29,150 bases of DNA from Iamia sp038233335 (GTDB taxonomy: Bacteria; Actinomycetota; Acidimicrobiia; Acidimicrobiales; Iamiaceae): assembly GCA_038233335.1 (NCBI GenBank), contig JBBSME010000026.1, positions 1-29,150 on the forward strand, read 5' to 3'. Under the pieces are notes generated by a model. The model was not told the origin of the DNA. It saw only the letters and a program-made list of their open reading frames with translations, and ran no database searches. Below, piece after piece: positions 1 to 7,803 of the stretch. The position numbers and the translations under genes were made by a program. Position 1 is the first letter of the stretch; the number at the start of each line of letters is the position of its first letter.

Positions 1-720
1 CTCGAGATCACCGCCCGCGACGTCATCCACTCCTTCTGGGCCCCCCGCCTCAACGGCAAGCGCGACGCGGTGCCCAACCGCAGCCACCCCTGGAACATCC
101 AGGCCGACGAGCCCGGCGAGTACGTTGGGCAGTGCACCGAGTTCTGCGGCCTGTCCCACGCCGAGATGCGGATCAAGGTCATCGCCATGCCTCGCGACCA
201 GTACGACCAGTGGATCGAGGACCAGCAGGTGGCCGCCGAGCCCTTCGCCGAGGGCGACATGTCCGAGGAGGCCCAGGGCTACCGCGTCTTCACCGGCCAG
301 CTGTGCGCCAGCTGCCACCTCATCGAAGGCGTCAACGACGACAACTTCAGCGACGACGAGGTCGGCGAGTTCCACCGCGACATCAACGGTGGCCCCGGCA
401 CCATCATCGACGAGGAGCTGCAGGCCAGCCTGCACGCCCCCAACCTCACCCACCTGATGAGCCGCAGCACCTTCGCCGGAGCCAAGTTCGACCTGCGGCG
501 TGACACCGAGGAGTGCAACGCCCTGGGCATCGACTGGGCCGACACCCCCGAGGACCTCGAGCGATGCCTCGACCGCGGCGCCCTGGAGGCCTGGCCGCGC
601 AACCCGCCTGCCGAGAAGGCCATGGACGCCGACGGCACCCCCCGTCGCGGCATGCCCAGCCTGAACCTGTCCGAGGAACAGATCGACCAGCTCGTCGCCT
701 ACCTGACGACGCTCAAGTAG
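1..720 (+). CDS. ctaC: Cytochrome c oxidase subunit II with fused cytochrome c domain (5'-partial)
   Basis: This subunit takes electrons at the CuA centre of the heme-copper oxidase and passes them to subunit I. The frame is open from base 1, so the N-terminal membrane anchors lie outside the window; 239 residues remain. The CuA ligands are all visible (numbering from base 1): H10 in VIHSFWAP, then C45, E47, C49, H53 and M56 in CTEFCGLSHAEM. A cytochrome c domain follows, with heme-binding CASCH at residues 102-106 and a likely axial Met at 218 in RRGMPSL. The fusion makes this a caa3-type oxidase whose electron entry is tethered. The gene ends 13 bp before ctaD and heads the operon visible here. 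The family assignment is secure. Confidence 0.96.
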   Translation, partial: LEITARDVIHSFWAPRLNGKRDAVPNRSHPWNIQADEPGEYVGQCTEFCGLSHAEMRIKVIAMPRDQYDQWIEDQQVAAEPFAEGDMSEEAQGYRVFTGQLCASCHLIEGVNDDNFSDDEVGEFHRDINGGPGTIIDEELQASLHAPNLTHLMSRSTFAGAKFDLRRDTEECNALGIDWADTPEDLERCLDRGALEAWPRNPPAEKAMDADGTPRRGMPSLNLSEEQIDQLVAYLTTLK

Positions 721-733
721 GTCGGAGATCCCT

Positions 734-2728
734 ATGAGCACCCCCAACGACACCCTCGCCCTCCCCTCGGGGAACGGCTCGGGCCCCAACCCCCTCGGGG
801 CCTTCGCCCGGCCCACCGCCAGCACCGGTTGGCGCAGCTGGTTGAGCACCGTCGACCACAAGCGCATCGGGATCATGTACGGCGCCGCGTCGCTGTTCTT
901 CCTGCTGATCGGGGGGGTCGAGGCCCTGCTGATCCGGGTCCAGCTGGCCACGCCCAACGGCACGGTGCTGTCGGCCGACGCCTACAACCAGATCTACACG
1001 ATGCACGGCACGACCATGGTCTTCCTGGTCGTGATGCCCATCGGGGCGGCGTTCATGAACTACCTGATCCCGCTGCAGATCGGGGCCCGCGACGTCGCCT
1101 TCCCGCGCCTCAACGCGCTCAGCTTCTGGATCTTCCTCGGCGGCGGCATCCTCCTGAACTCGTCCTGGCTGCTGGGCGGAGGCGCCGACGGCGGGTGGTT
1201 CAACTACGCCCCCAACAACGGCGTCATCTACTCGCCGTCCCACGGCATCGACTTCTGGAACATGGGTCTGATCATCACGGGCATCGCCTCGCTGGCCGGC
1301 GCCATCAACCTGATCGTCACCTGCCTGAACCTGCGGGCGCCGGGCATGACCCTGTTCCGGATGCCGGTGTTCACCTGGATGAGCCTGGTGACGCAGTTCC
1401 TGCTGCTGTTCGCCATCCCGGTGCTGACCGCAGCGCAGTTCCTGCTGCTGTTCGACCGGCTCTTCGGGGCCCGCTTCTTCGACGTGGACGCCGGAGCCGA
1501 CCCGCTGCTCTGGGAACACCTGTTCTGGATCTTCGGCCACCCCGAGGTCTACATCATGATCCTGCCGGCGTTCGGCATCGTCTCGGAGATCATCCCGGTC
1601 TTCAGCCGCAAGCCGCTGTTCGGTTACCCGTTCATGGTCTTCTCGGGCATCGCCATCGGGTTCATGGGCTGGGGCGTGTGGGCCCACCACATGTTCGCCT
1701 CCGGCATCGGGCCGCTGTCGGTCGCCGCCTTCTCCATCTCCACCATGTTCATCGCCGTGCCCACCGGGGTGAAGATCTTCAACTGGCTGGCCACCATGTG
1801 GGGCGGCCGGATCAAGTTCAGCGCCCCGATGCTGTACTCGGTCGGCCTGGTCACCATGTTCACCATCGGTGGCCTGTCGGGCGTGACCCACGCCGTCGCT
1901 GCCTCCGACACCCAGCAGACCGACACCTACTACATCGTCGCCCACTTCCACTACGTGCTCTTCGGCGGAGCGCTGTTCGGCTTCGTCGGCGGCTGGTACT
2001 TCTGGTGGCCCAAGGTGTTCGGCTACGCCCTCAACGATCGAGTCGGCAAGATCAACTTCTGGATCCTGCTGGTGGGCTTCAACCTCACCTTCGGGCCCAT
2101 GCACATCCTCGGCCTGCAGGGCATGCCCCGCCGGACCTACACCTACCGGGACGGTTACGGCTTCAACCTCTGGAACTTCGTGAGCACGGTCGGCGCCTTC
2201 ATCATCGCCGTCTCGTTCCTCATCTTCTTCTGGAACATGCTCCGGTCCTGGCGGGTCAGCAAGAAGGCCGGCCTCACCATGGCGGCCGACCCTTGGGACG
2301 CCCGCTCGCTGGAGTGGACCATCCAGAGCCCCACCCCGGCCCACAACTTCGACATCTCGCCCAGGGTCCACCGCCTCGACGACTTCTGGCACCGCAAGTA
2401 CCGGGAGAACGCCGAGGGCAAGCTGGTCCGCATCGCCACCTCCGAGGAGCTGGTCCAGCCCGGCAACCCCGAGGGCGTGCACCTCCCGTCGCCGTCGTAC
2501 TGGCCGCTGGTCATCTCGGCCGGCCTGCCCTTCGTGGGCTGGGGCCTCATCTTCAACCTCTGGCTCTGCGTGGTCGGCGGACTGTTCATCATCACGGGCA
2601 TCTACGGCTGGATCCTTGAGCCCTCGACCGCTCCTGGCGGCGACCACGGCCACGACGACCACGCCGGAGAGCCCACCGACGAGGGCGGCACGGCCGCCGA
2701 GCCCGAGGAGGCTGCGCTCGTTGACTGA
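734..2728 (+). CDS. ctaD: Cytochrome c oxidase subunit I, with C-terminal extension
   Basis: This is the catalytic subunit, which reduces O2 to water and pumps protons across the membrane. ATG 734 is preceded by GGAG in GTCGGAGATCCCT. Ligands by position: H91 (low-spin heme a, in MHGTTMVF), CuB H269 with cross-linked Y273 (FWIFGHPEVY), CuB H318/H319 (WAHHMF), heme a3 H404 and heme a H406 (AHFHYV). The HPEVY motif with Tyr marks an A-type enzyme. At 664 aa it is longer than the usual ~550. After a soluble stretch, two extra hydrophobic segments lie at about residues 590-632, followed by a His/Asp/Glu-rich tail. This extension resembles a fused accessory segment; its function is inferred only. 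The stop overlaps the ctaE start. Confidence 0.97.
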   Translation: MSTPNDTLALPSGNGSGPNPLGAFARPTASTGWRSWLSTVDHKRIGIMYGAASLFFLLIGGVEALLIRVQLATPNGTVLSADAYNQIYTMHGTTMVFLVVMPIGAAFMNYLIPLQIGARDVAFPRLNALSFWIFLGGGILLNSSWLLGGGADGGWFNYAPNNGVIYSPSHGIDFWNMGLIITGIASLAGAINLIVTCLNLRAPGMTLFRMPVFTWMSLVTQFLLLFAIPVLTAAQFLLLFDRLFGARFFDVDAGADPLLWEHLFWIFGHPEVYIMILPAFGIVSEIIPVFSRKPLFGYPFMVFSGIAIGFMGWGVWAHHMFASGIGPLSVAAFSISTMFIAVPTGVKIFNWLATMWGGRIKFSAPMLYSVGLVTMFTIGGLSGVTHAVAASDTQQTDTYYIVAHFHYVLFGGALFGFVGGWYFWWPKVFGYALNDRVGKINFWILLVGFNLTFGPMHILGLQGMPRRTYTYRDGYGFNLWNFVSTVGAFIIAVSFLIFFWNMLRSWRVSKKAGLTMAADPWDARSLEWTIQSPTPAHNFDISPRVHRLDDFWHRKYRENAEGKLVRIATSEELVQPGNPEGVHLPSPSYWPLVISAGLPFVGWGLIFNLWLCVVGGLFIITGIYGWILEPSTAPGGDHGHDDHAGEPTDEGGTAAEPEEAALVD

Positions 2729-3416
2729 GACCTACACCACCGATGAGGGGCTGGCGGACGCCAGAGCCCTCGAGCAGGAGTCGGAGCGGTTCACCGCCGA
2801 GCTCGACTACCACTACGGCGCGTACCACGAGGACGTCGACCACGACCACACCCTCACCAACACCGGCATCTCCAACGACAAGCTGGCCATGTGGGTGTTC
2901 CTGGGGTCCGAGTGCCTCCTCTTCGGCGGGCTGATCTCCACCTTCCTGCTGTACAAGAACAACAACCTGGCCGGGGGGCCGATCCCCCACGACCTCTACG
3001 ACATCAAGCTCACCTCGATCTCCTCGTTCGTGCTGCTGATGTCGTCGCTCACCATGGTCCTGAGCGTGTCCGCCATCCAGCGGGGCGAAGAGGCCCGGAT
3101 GCGGCTCTGGCTCATCGCCACCGCCCTCCTCGGCGCCACCTTCATCTCCGGCCAGGTCTACGAGTTCCAGGTCTTCGTCAAGGAGGGCATGGGCTTCACC
3201 ACCAACTCGGCCGCCTCCGCCTTCTACGGGCTCACCGGCTTCCACGGCGTGCACGTCACCCTCGGCATCGTCATGCTGCTGTCCGCCGTGGTGCTGTCCT
3301 CCGCGGGGAAGATCCCCAAGGCCCGGGCCGAGGCCGTCGAGATCGTGGGCCTGTACTGGCACTTCGTCGACGTGGTCTGGGTGCTGATCTTCACCATCGT
3401 CTACCTGATCCCCTGA
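2721..3416 (+). CDS. ctaE: Cytochrome c oxidase subunit III
   Basis: This is the membrane subunit that stabilises subunit I and supports sustained proton uptake. I chose TTG 2721: a strong GAGGAGG lies 8-9 nt upstream, at 2705-2712, and the start overlaps the ctaD stop (2726-2728), implying translational coupling. The frame stays open further upstream, but that sequence is only the shadow of the ctaD tail. The product is 231 aa with a charged His/Asp-rich N-terminus and five hydrophobic segments. Family hallmarks are FLGSECLLFGG with the membrane Glu, GFHGVHVTLG, and the C-terminal YWHFVDVVWVLIF. Five segments rather than seven is usual for short bacterial forms. It lies third in the oxidase operon. 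Confidence 0.94.
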   Translation: MTETYTTDEGLADARALEQESERFTAELDYHYGAYHEDVDHDHTLTNTGISNDKLAMWVFLGSECLLFGGLISTFLLYKNNNLAGGPIPHDLYDIKLTSISSFVLLMSSLTMVLSVSAIQRGEEARMRLWLIATALLGATFISGQVYEFQVFVKEGMGFTTNSAASAFYGLTGFHGVHVTLGIVMLLSAVVLSSAGKIPKARAEAVEIVGLYWHFVDVVWVLIFTIVYLIP

Positions 3417-3429
3417 GAGAGGGCCCGCC

Positions 3430-3777
3430 ATGACCGATGCCGTCGCCACCGAGCCGTCGACCGAGGCGGACGCGCACCACGAGCCCGACGCGGACCACCA
3501 CGAGCACGCCAGCGACTTCCTCTACATCAAGATCGCCATCTTCCTGGCCGTCCTCACCGGGATGGAGGTGGCCTACCCCTACATCGTGGAGGACGGCCCC
3601 GGCCTCATGTGGCCGCTGCTGGTCATGATGGCGATCAAGTTCTTCGTGATCGGCTCGTACTTCATGCACCTGAAGTTCGACTCCAAGGTCCTGACCCGGC
3701 TCTTCTACACGGGGCTCATCCTCGCCGTCGGGGTGTACGTCATCGCACTGCTCACCTTCGGGACCTTCTGGGACTGA
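3430..3777 (+). CDS. Cytochrome c oxidase subunit IV family (small membrane subunit)
   Basis: This is a small accessory subunit of the heme-copper oxidase, 115 aa. ATG 3430 is preceded by GAGAGGG in the 13-bp gap after ctaE. A His/Asp/Glu-rich N-terminal tail (to about residue 32) precedes three hydrophobic segments at roughly 33-53, 57-78 and 86-110. The KFFVIGSYFMHLKFD stretch is characteristic of the prokaryotic subunit IV/CyoD-like family. The role as an assembly or stability subunit is known for the family; its position directly after ctaE supports it. The acidic His-rich tail repeats the pattern of the ctaE N-terminus and the ctaD C-terminus. Confidence 0.88.
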   Translation: MTDAVATEPSTEADAHHEPDADHHEHASDFLYIKIAIFLAVLTGMEVAYPYIVEDGPGLMWPLLVMMAIKFFVIGSYFMHLKFDSKVLTRLFYTGLILAVGVYVIALLTFGTFWD

Positions 3778-3789
3778 GGGACGACGACC

Positions 3790-4773
3790 GTGTCCGAGGC
3801 GCTGCTCTCCGTGGCCCAGGCCCCTGACGTCTGGCGCTTCCAGGTCCACCCCGAGGTGTGGCTCCTCGTGGGCGCCCTGGTCGCGCTGTACCTCTACGCG
3901 ATGCGCGTCATCGGGCCGAAGGTCGTCCCCGCGGGCCAGCCGGTCGTCACCGGCCGCCAGAAGGCCGCCGCGGTGGCCGCCATCACCTGCCTGTGGCTGG
4001 CGTCGGACTGGCCCATGCACGACATCGCCGAGGAGTACCTCTACGTCGTGCACATGGTCCAGCACACGCTGCTGACCCTGGTCGTCCCGCCCCTCGCCCT
4101 GATCGCCACCCCCCGCTGGCTCACCGACCTGGTGCTGGGCAGCGGTCGGGTGCGGCGCGTCATCCGCCTGTTGGCGCTGCCGGTGGTCGCTGGCATCGCC
4201 TACAACGCCTCGATCATGGCTGTGCACTGGCCGGCGCTGGTCAACGCGTCGGTGGAGAACGGGCCCCTGCATTACGTCGTCCACCTGGTGATCGTGTTCG
4301 CGGCGGTGATGATGTGGATGCCGGTGTGCGGACCCATCGCCGAGTGGCGGATGAACCCGCCCGCCCAGATGGTCTACCTCTTCCTGATGTCGATCATCCC
4401 GACCGTGCCCGGGGGGTGGCTGACATTCGCCGACAATGCGGTGTACACCGCCTACGACACACCGCTGCGGGCGTTTGGGATCAGCGTGATCGACGACCAG
4501 CAGGCGGCGGGCGTCTTCATGAAGGTGGTCGCCGGCGGCGAGCTGTGGGCGATCATCACCGCCATGTTCTTCGTGTGGGCCTTCCGGCACCAGCGCGCCG
4601 AGGAGGCGCTCGACCGTCGGTCTCGGCCGCGGGCCAAGGTCCCGGTCCCGACCCCCGCCTCCGTCGACGGGGACGACCGTGGCGACGGCACCGAGGCGCT
4701 CACCTACGAGACGGTGGCCCGGGCCTTCGCCGAGACCGATCCGGCGCCGGAGCCCCCGTCGCCCCCGCGCTGA
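3790..4773 (+). CDS. ctaG: CtaG-like cytochrome c oxidase assembly membrane protein (caa3_CtaG family)
   Basis: This polytopic membrane protein is required for assembly of caa3-type oxidases, probably at the copper-insertion step. It belongs to the Bacillus-type CtaG family, not the Cox11 family. GTG 3790 follows GAGGGA (3776-3781) with normal spacing. The 327-aa product has about seven hydrophobic segments. Family features are the His-containing HMVQHTLLTLVVPPL, the YNASIMAVHWPALVN stretch and the LHYVVHLVIVFAAVMMW helix. The C-terminal ~50 residues are polar and Pro/Arg-rich, probably cytoplasmic. It is the last intact gene of the oxidase operon; the next frame downstream is a broken ABC permease. 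Confidence 0.9.
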   Translation: MSEALLSVAQAPDVWRFQVHPEVWLLVGALVALYLYAMRVIGPKVVPAGQPVVTGRQKAAAVAAITCLWLASDWPMHDIAEEYLYVVHMVQHTLLTLVVPPLALIATPRWLTDLVLGSGRVRRVIRLLALPVVAGIAYNASIMAVHWPALVNASVENGPLHYVVHLVIVFAAVMMWMPVCGPIAEWRMNPPAQMVYLFLMSIIPTVPGGWLTFADNAVYTAYDTPLRAFGISVIDDQQAAGVFMKVVAGGELWAIITAMFFVWAFRHQRAEEALDRRSRPRAKVPVPTPASVDGDDRGDGTEALTYETVARAFAETDPAPEPPSPPR

Positions 4774-4783
4774 CCCGGGCGAC

Positions 4784-5028
4784 GTGACCGCATCCGCCCC
4801 GCCCCGCACCGGGGCGGCACCCACCCTCCACCGGGTCTCGGCCCAGGTCCGCATGGAGCTGCTGCTCACCCTGCGACGGGGCGAGTCGGTGCTGCTCACC
4901 TTCCTCATCCCGGGGCATCGCGCCCAGCCGGGGCACGAGCGCAGCGTGGTCGAGGTGGGGGTCCAGGCCCAGGACCCGGACCTGGGTCGATCGAGGCAAC
5001 CGGGGGAGGACGAGTTCGAGGGGGCCAC
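4784..5028 (+). pseudogene. N-terminal remnant of an ABC-2 type permease
   Basis: From GTG 4784 the frame reads MTASAPPRTGAAP, then VRMELLLTLRRGESVLLTFL at about residues 22-41. This is the typical cytoplasmic lead-in and first-helix start of ABC-2 permeases that pair with DrrA-like ATPases. After LLTFLIP (about 4913) all similarity stops: the frame continues as polar residues without a helix and runs into serS in the wrong frame. None of the three forward frames restores a membrane segment. No ATPase or permease body is present. In related actinobacteria, from memory, an ABC ATPase/permease pair and heme A biosynthesis genes often follow ctaG, so a deletion is plausible. An assembly join is an alternative. 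The 3' limit given is arbitrary. Confidence 0.5.
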
Positions 5029-5034
5029 TAGGTT
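5029..5034 (+). promoter_or_regulatory. Candidate -10 element of serS (leaderless)
   Basis: TAGGTT lies exactly 6 nt before the serS GTG at 5041, so transcription would start at or next to the start codon. No Shine-Dalgarno sequence lies in the 6-nt gap. No clear -35 is visible. The same geometry recurs at several other genes in the window. Confidence 0.5.
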
Positions 5035-5040
5035 TCGGCC

Positions 5041-6330
5041 GTGCTCGACATCCGACGCATCCGCACCGACCTCGACGGCCTCACCGCGGCCCTGGCCCGC
5101 AAGGGCGTCGACCCCGCCGAGGTGCGGGCGGTGCACGACCTCGACGTGCGCCAGCGGGACCTGGCCACCCAGCGCGACGACGTCCGCCGCCGGGTCAAGG
5201 AGCTCTCGGCCGAGGTGGGCCGGCTCCACCGCGAGGGCGAGGCCGAGGCGGCCGAGGTCCTGCGAGCCGAGAGCCGCGGCCTGGGCGACGAGGAGGCCCG
5301 GTTGGCCGCCAAGGCCGAGGGGGCGGCGGCCCAGGTCCGCGAGCACCTGCTGGGCATCCCCAACGATCCCCACCCCGACACCCCCGAGGGGGCCGACGAG
5401 CGCGACAACCCCGTCCTCCGGGTCGAGGGGCAGGGACCCGACCGCTTCGCCGACCACCAGCGGGTCCCCCACTGGGAGATCGGAGCCGCCCTGGGCATCC
5501 TCGACGTCGAGCGGGCGGTGAAGATCTCCGGCGCCATGTTCACCATGCTGCGCGGTGCGGGGGCCACGCTGTCCCGAGGCCTGTGCCAGCTGGCCCTCGA
5601 CCGCAACGCCGATGCCTTCGAGGAGGTCCGCCCGCCCAGCCTGGTCTCCACCGCGACGCTCACCGCCTCGGGCCAGCTGCCCAAGTTCGCCGACGACGCC
5701 TACGCCATCGAGCGAGACGACCTCTGGTGCATCCCCACCGCCGAGGTCCCCCTCACCTCGCTGGCCGCGGGCGAGGTGCTGGCCGAGGCCGACCTGCCGG
5801 TGCGGATGATGGCCTACTCGCCCTGCTACCGGCGCGAGGCCGGCTCCGCCGGCCGTGACACCCGCGGCCTGCTCCGGACCCACGAGTTCGACAAGGTGGA
5901 GATCCTGGCCTACGCCACCGCGGTCCAGGCCCCGGACCTGCTCGACGAGTTGGTCGGCCGGGTCGAGAGCCTGATCGGCGCCCTGGGCCTCACCCACCGG
6001 ACCATCGAGATCTGCACCGGCGACCAGGGCCAGAGCCACCACCGCAGCTTTGACGTCGAGGTCTACGCGCCGGGTTGCGACCAGTGGCTGGAGGTGTCCT
6101 CGGTGTCGTGGTTCTCCGACTACCAGGCCCGGCGGGCCCAGATCCGCTACCGGCCGAGCGCGGGCAAGGGCAACGAGCTGGTCCACACCCTCAACGGATC
6201 GGCCCTGGCCGTGCCCCGGGTGTGGGCGGCGCTGGTCGAGACCCACCGCCAGCCCGACGGCTCGGTCGCCCTGCCCGAGCCCGTGGTGCCCTACATGCGG
6301 GGCCTGGACATCATCGGTCCGCCGTCCTGA
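5041..6330 (+). CDS. serS: Seryl-tRNA synthetase
   Basis: This class II synthetase charges tRNA-Ser with serine using ATP, in the cytoplasm. The 429-aa length is typical. Residues 1-110 form the charged, heptad-rich tRNA-binding arm. The catalytic core follows, with motif 2 at about 259-287 (YSPCYRREAG and RTHEFDKVE) and motif 3 at about 385-410 (NGSALAVPRVWAALVE). The TAEVPL serine-binding loop is also present (residues ~239-244). GTG 5041 begins MLDIRRIR, the normal family N-terminus. A -10-like TAGGTT sits 6 nt upstream, so the mRNA may be leaderless. The stop codon overlaps the start of the next gene by one base. Confidence 0.97.
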   Translation: MLDIRRIRTDLDGLTAALARKGVDPAEVRAVHDLDVRQRDLATQRDDVRRRVKELSAEVGRLHREGEAEAAEVLRAESRGLGDEEARLAAKAEGAAAQVREHLLGIPNDPHPDTPEGADERDNPVLRVEGQGPDRFADHQRVPHWEIGAALGILDVERAVKISGAMFTMLRGAGATLSRGLCQLALDRNADAFEEVRPPSLVSTATLTASGQLPKFADDAYAIERDDLWCIPTAEVPLTSLAAGEVLAEADLPVRMMAYSPCYRREAGSAGRDTRGLLRTHEFDKVEILAYATAVQAPDLLDELVGRVESLIGALGLTHRTIEICTGDQGQSHHRSFDVEVYAPGCDQWLEVSSVSWFSDYQARRAQIRYRPSAGKGNELVHTLNGSALAVPRVWAALVETHRQPDGSVALPEPVVPYMRGLDIIGPPS

Positions 6331-6989
6331 TGTCGGGACCGATCACCCACCTCGCGCCGGTCGACGCGCCCCCGGACGAACGGTCGGACGATCCCTACGC
6401 CTCCGGCGACCACCCCATGCGGCGGGTGACCGAGCAGGTCGCGGCCGATCCGAGCTCGTGGCGCGACGACCAGCGCCGCGAGGTGGCCGGCTTCTTCGAC
6501 GAGCTGGCCCCCGAGTGGCACACCCGGGCCGGACCTGACCGCGACAAGGCCATGGTCGACGCCATCGCTCGCGGCGTCCCGGCGTCCACCCAGGGCCCGG
6601 CGGCCGAGGTCGGCTCGGGCATCGGGCTCACGTCGCCCACCGTGGCGGCCCGGTTCACCCCGGCCCTGGCGGTCGAGATCGCTCCCGAGATGCTCCGCCG
6701 CTCGCCGGCGGGCCCGGCCCGCCGCGTGCTGGCCGATGGCGCGCACCTCCCCGTGCCCGACGGATCCCTCGCCGCGGTGATCCTCATGAACGCCTTCCTC
6801 TTCGGCCCCGAGTGCGACCGGGTGCTCGGCCCCGACGGCGTGGTCGTCTGGATCAACAGTCGGGGCCCGCTGACACCCATCCACCTCCCGGCCGAGGCCG
6901 TCCTCGACGCCCTTCCCGGCGGGTGGGAGGCCACCGCCAGCGCCACCGGCCCCGCCACCTGGTGCGTCGCCCGTCGCGCCGGCGTCTGA
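6330..6989 (+). CDS. Class I SAM-dependent methyltransferase-like protein
   Basis: Predicted cytoplasmic methyltransferase of 219 aa; substrate unknown. The Rossmann SAM-binding motif I is AEVGSGIG at about residues 92-99, followed by the acidic strand-2 end VEIAPEML (115-122). A motif resembling post-I/II is LADGAHLPVPDGSLAAVIL (134-152). The fold is short and lacks an obvious substrate domain. ATG 6330 overlaps the serS stop (TGATG), suggesting coupled translation; ATG 6417 (residue 30) is an alternative, because the first 29 residues are low complexity. The coupling with serS need not mean a functional link. Confidence 0.75.
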   Translation: MSGPITHLAPVDAPPDERSDDPYASGDHPMRRVTEQVAADPSSWRDDQRREVAGFFDELAPEWHTRAGPDRDKAMVDAIARGVPASTQGPAAEVGSGIGLTSPTVAARFTPALAVEIAPEMLRRSPAGPARRVLADGAHLPVPDGSLAAVILMNAFLFGPECDRVLGPDGVVVWINSRGPLTPIHLPAEAVLDALPGGWEATASATGPATWCVARRAGV

Positions 6990-7118
6990 GGGGCCGAGCG
7001 CGTAGGACCAGGGTGAGGTCGAACGGGTTCCTCCCGAGGCCTCTCCACAACAGCACGGTGCCGAGGCGTCCGGGCAGTGGTCTCGGCCCGGAGCGGGCCG
7101 CAGCGCGAGGATCTGGCC

Positions 7119-7787
7119 GTGACCGATCGTTCCCGTGACCCGGACCCGACCCTCGACCTGACGGCGGTGCGCGAGCAGTACCAGAGCGAGGGCCTGCGCC
7201 GGTCCGACCTGTTCCCCGACCCGCTCGACCACTTCCGGGCCTGGTACGCGGAGTGGGCCGCGACGAGCCCGTTCGACCCGGCCGCGGTGGCCCTGGCCAC
7301 GTCCACCCCGGAGGGCCGACCCTCGGTGCGGGTCGTCCTCGTCCGGCGCGTGGACCACGGGTTCTGCTTCTTCACCGACACGACCAGCCGCAAGGGCGCC
7401 GAGCTGGCCGCCAACCCCCAGGGCGCTCTCTGCTTTGGCTGGATCTCGCTCAGCCGCCAGGTCCGGGCCGTGGGCCCGGTCGAGCCCCTCACCGACGCCG
7501 AGGTGGACGACTACTGGTCCCATCGCCCCCGGGAGAGCCGCATCTCGGCGGTGGCCTCGGACCAGAGCCGTCCGATCGAGGATCGGGATGCACTGATAGA
7601 GCGCCGCGACGTCATCGCCGCATCACTGCCCGACGACGAGCCGGTGGCGCGACCCGAGGGCTGGGGCGGGTACCGGCTGGTCCCCGACGAGGTCGAGGTG
7701 TGGCAGGGACGGGCGGATCGCCTCCACGACCGGTTCCTCTACACCCGGGCCGACGACGGGTGGGCCCTCGACCGCCTCATGCCCTGA
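7119..7787 (+). CDS. pdxH: Pyridoxamine 5'-phosphate oxidase
   Basis: This FMN enzyme oxidises pyridoxamine or pyridoxine 5'-phosphate to pyridoxal 5'-phosphate, the last step of PLP synthesis and salvage. I chose GTG 7119 (222 aa): GAGG ends 8 nt upstream and the length fits the family. GTG 7077 in frame would add 14 residues. Hallmarks are RPSVRVVLVRRVD, FFTDTTSRKGAELAANP, the FMN-contacting SRQVRAVGPVE, SRISAVASDQS, and the C-terminal signature EVWQGRADRLHDR ending WALDRLMP. A 129-bp gap separates it from the methyltransferase gene, and I see nothing distinctive in that gap. It converges on the ccdA-like gene only 12 bp away. Confidence 0.95.
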   Translation: MTDRSRDPDPTLDLTAVREQYQSEGLRRSDLFPDPLDHFRAWYAEWAATSPFDPAAVALATSTPEGRPSVRVVLVRRVDHGFCFFTDTTSRKGAELAANPQGALCFGWISLSRQVRAVGPVEPLTDAEVDDYWSHRPRESRISAVASDQSRPIEDRDALIERRDVIAASLPDDEPVARPEGWGGYRLVPDEVEVWQGRADRLHDRFLYTRADDGWALDRLMP

Positions 7788-7803
7788 GCGCGCTCGCGCT
7801 CAG
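7784..7803. terminator. Compact hairpin spanning both stop codons of convergent genes
   Basis: Arms CTGAGCGC (7784-7791) and GCGCTCAG (7796-7803) pair perfectly around a 4-nt loop. The hairpin contains the pdxH stop (7785-7787) and the stop of the opposing ccdA-like gene (7800-7802). No T-tract follows on either strand, so its action as a terminator is inferred from position and symmetry. Confidence 0.45.

Noticed and set aside
713..2662. A 649-codon open frame antisense to ctaD.
   Set aside because: The plus strand carries an unmistakable oxidase subunit I with all metal ligands; the antisense product is low complexity.
4910..4999. A minus-strand peptide QVRVLGLDP resembling the start of RuvC.
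   Set aside because: The similarity ends after nine residues; the following residues lack the RuvC GLTRCG motif, so chance is likelier.
3391..6246. A 951-codon open frame on the minus strand opposite ctaF-ctaG-serS.
   Set aside because: It runs antisense across three recognised genes and has the Gly/Arg/His/Asp-rich composition of a GC-rich shadow frame, with no domain.
6990..7118. A regulatory element between the methyltransferase gene and pdxH.
   Set aside because: No palindrome, repeat or convincing promoter hexamer was found at a useful position.
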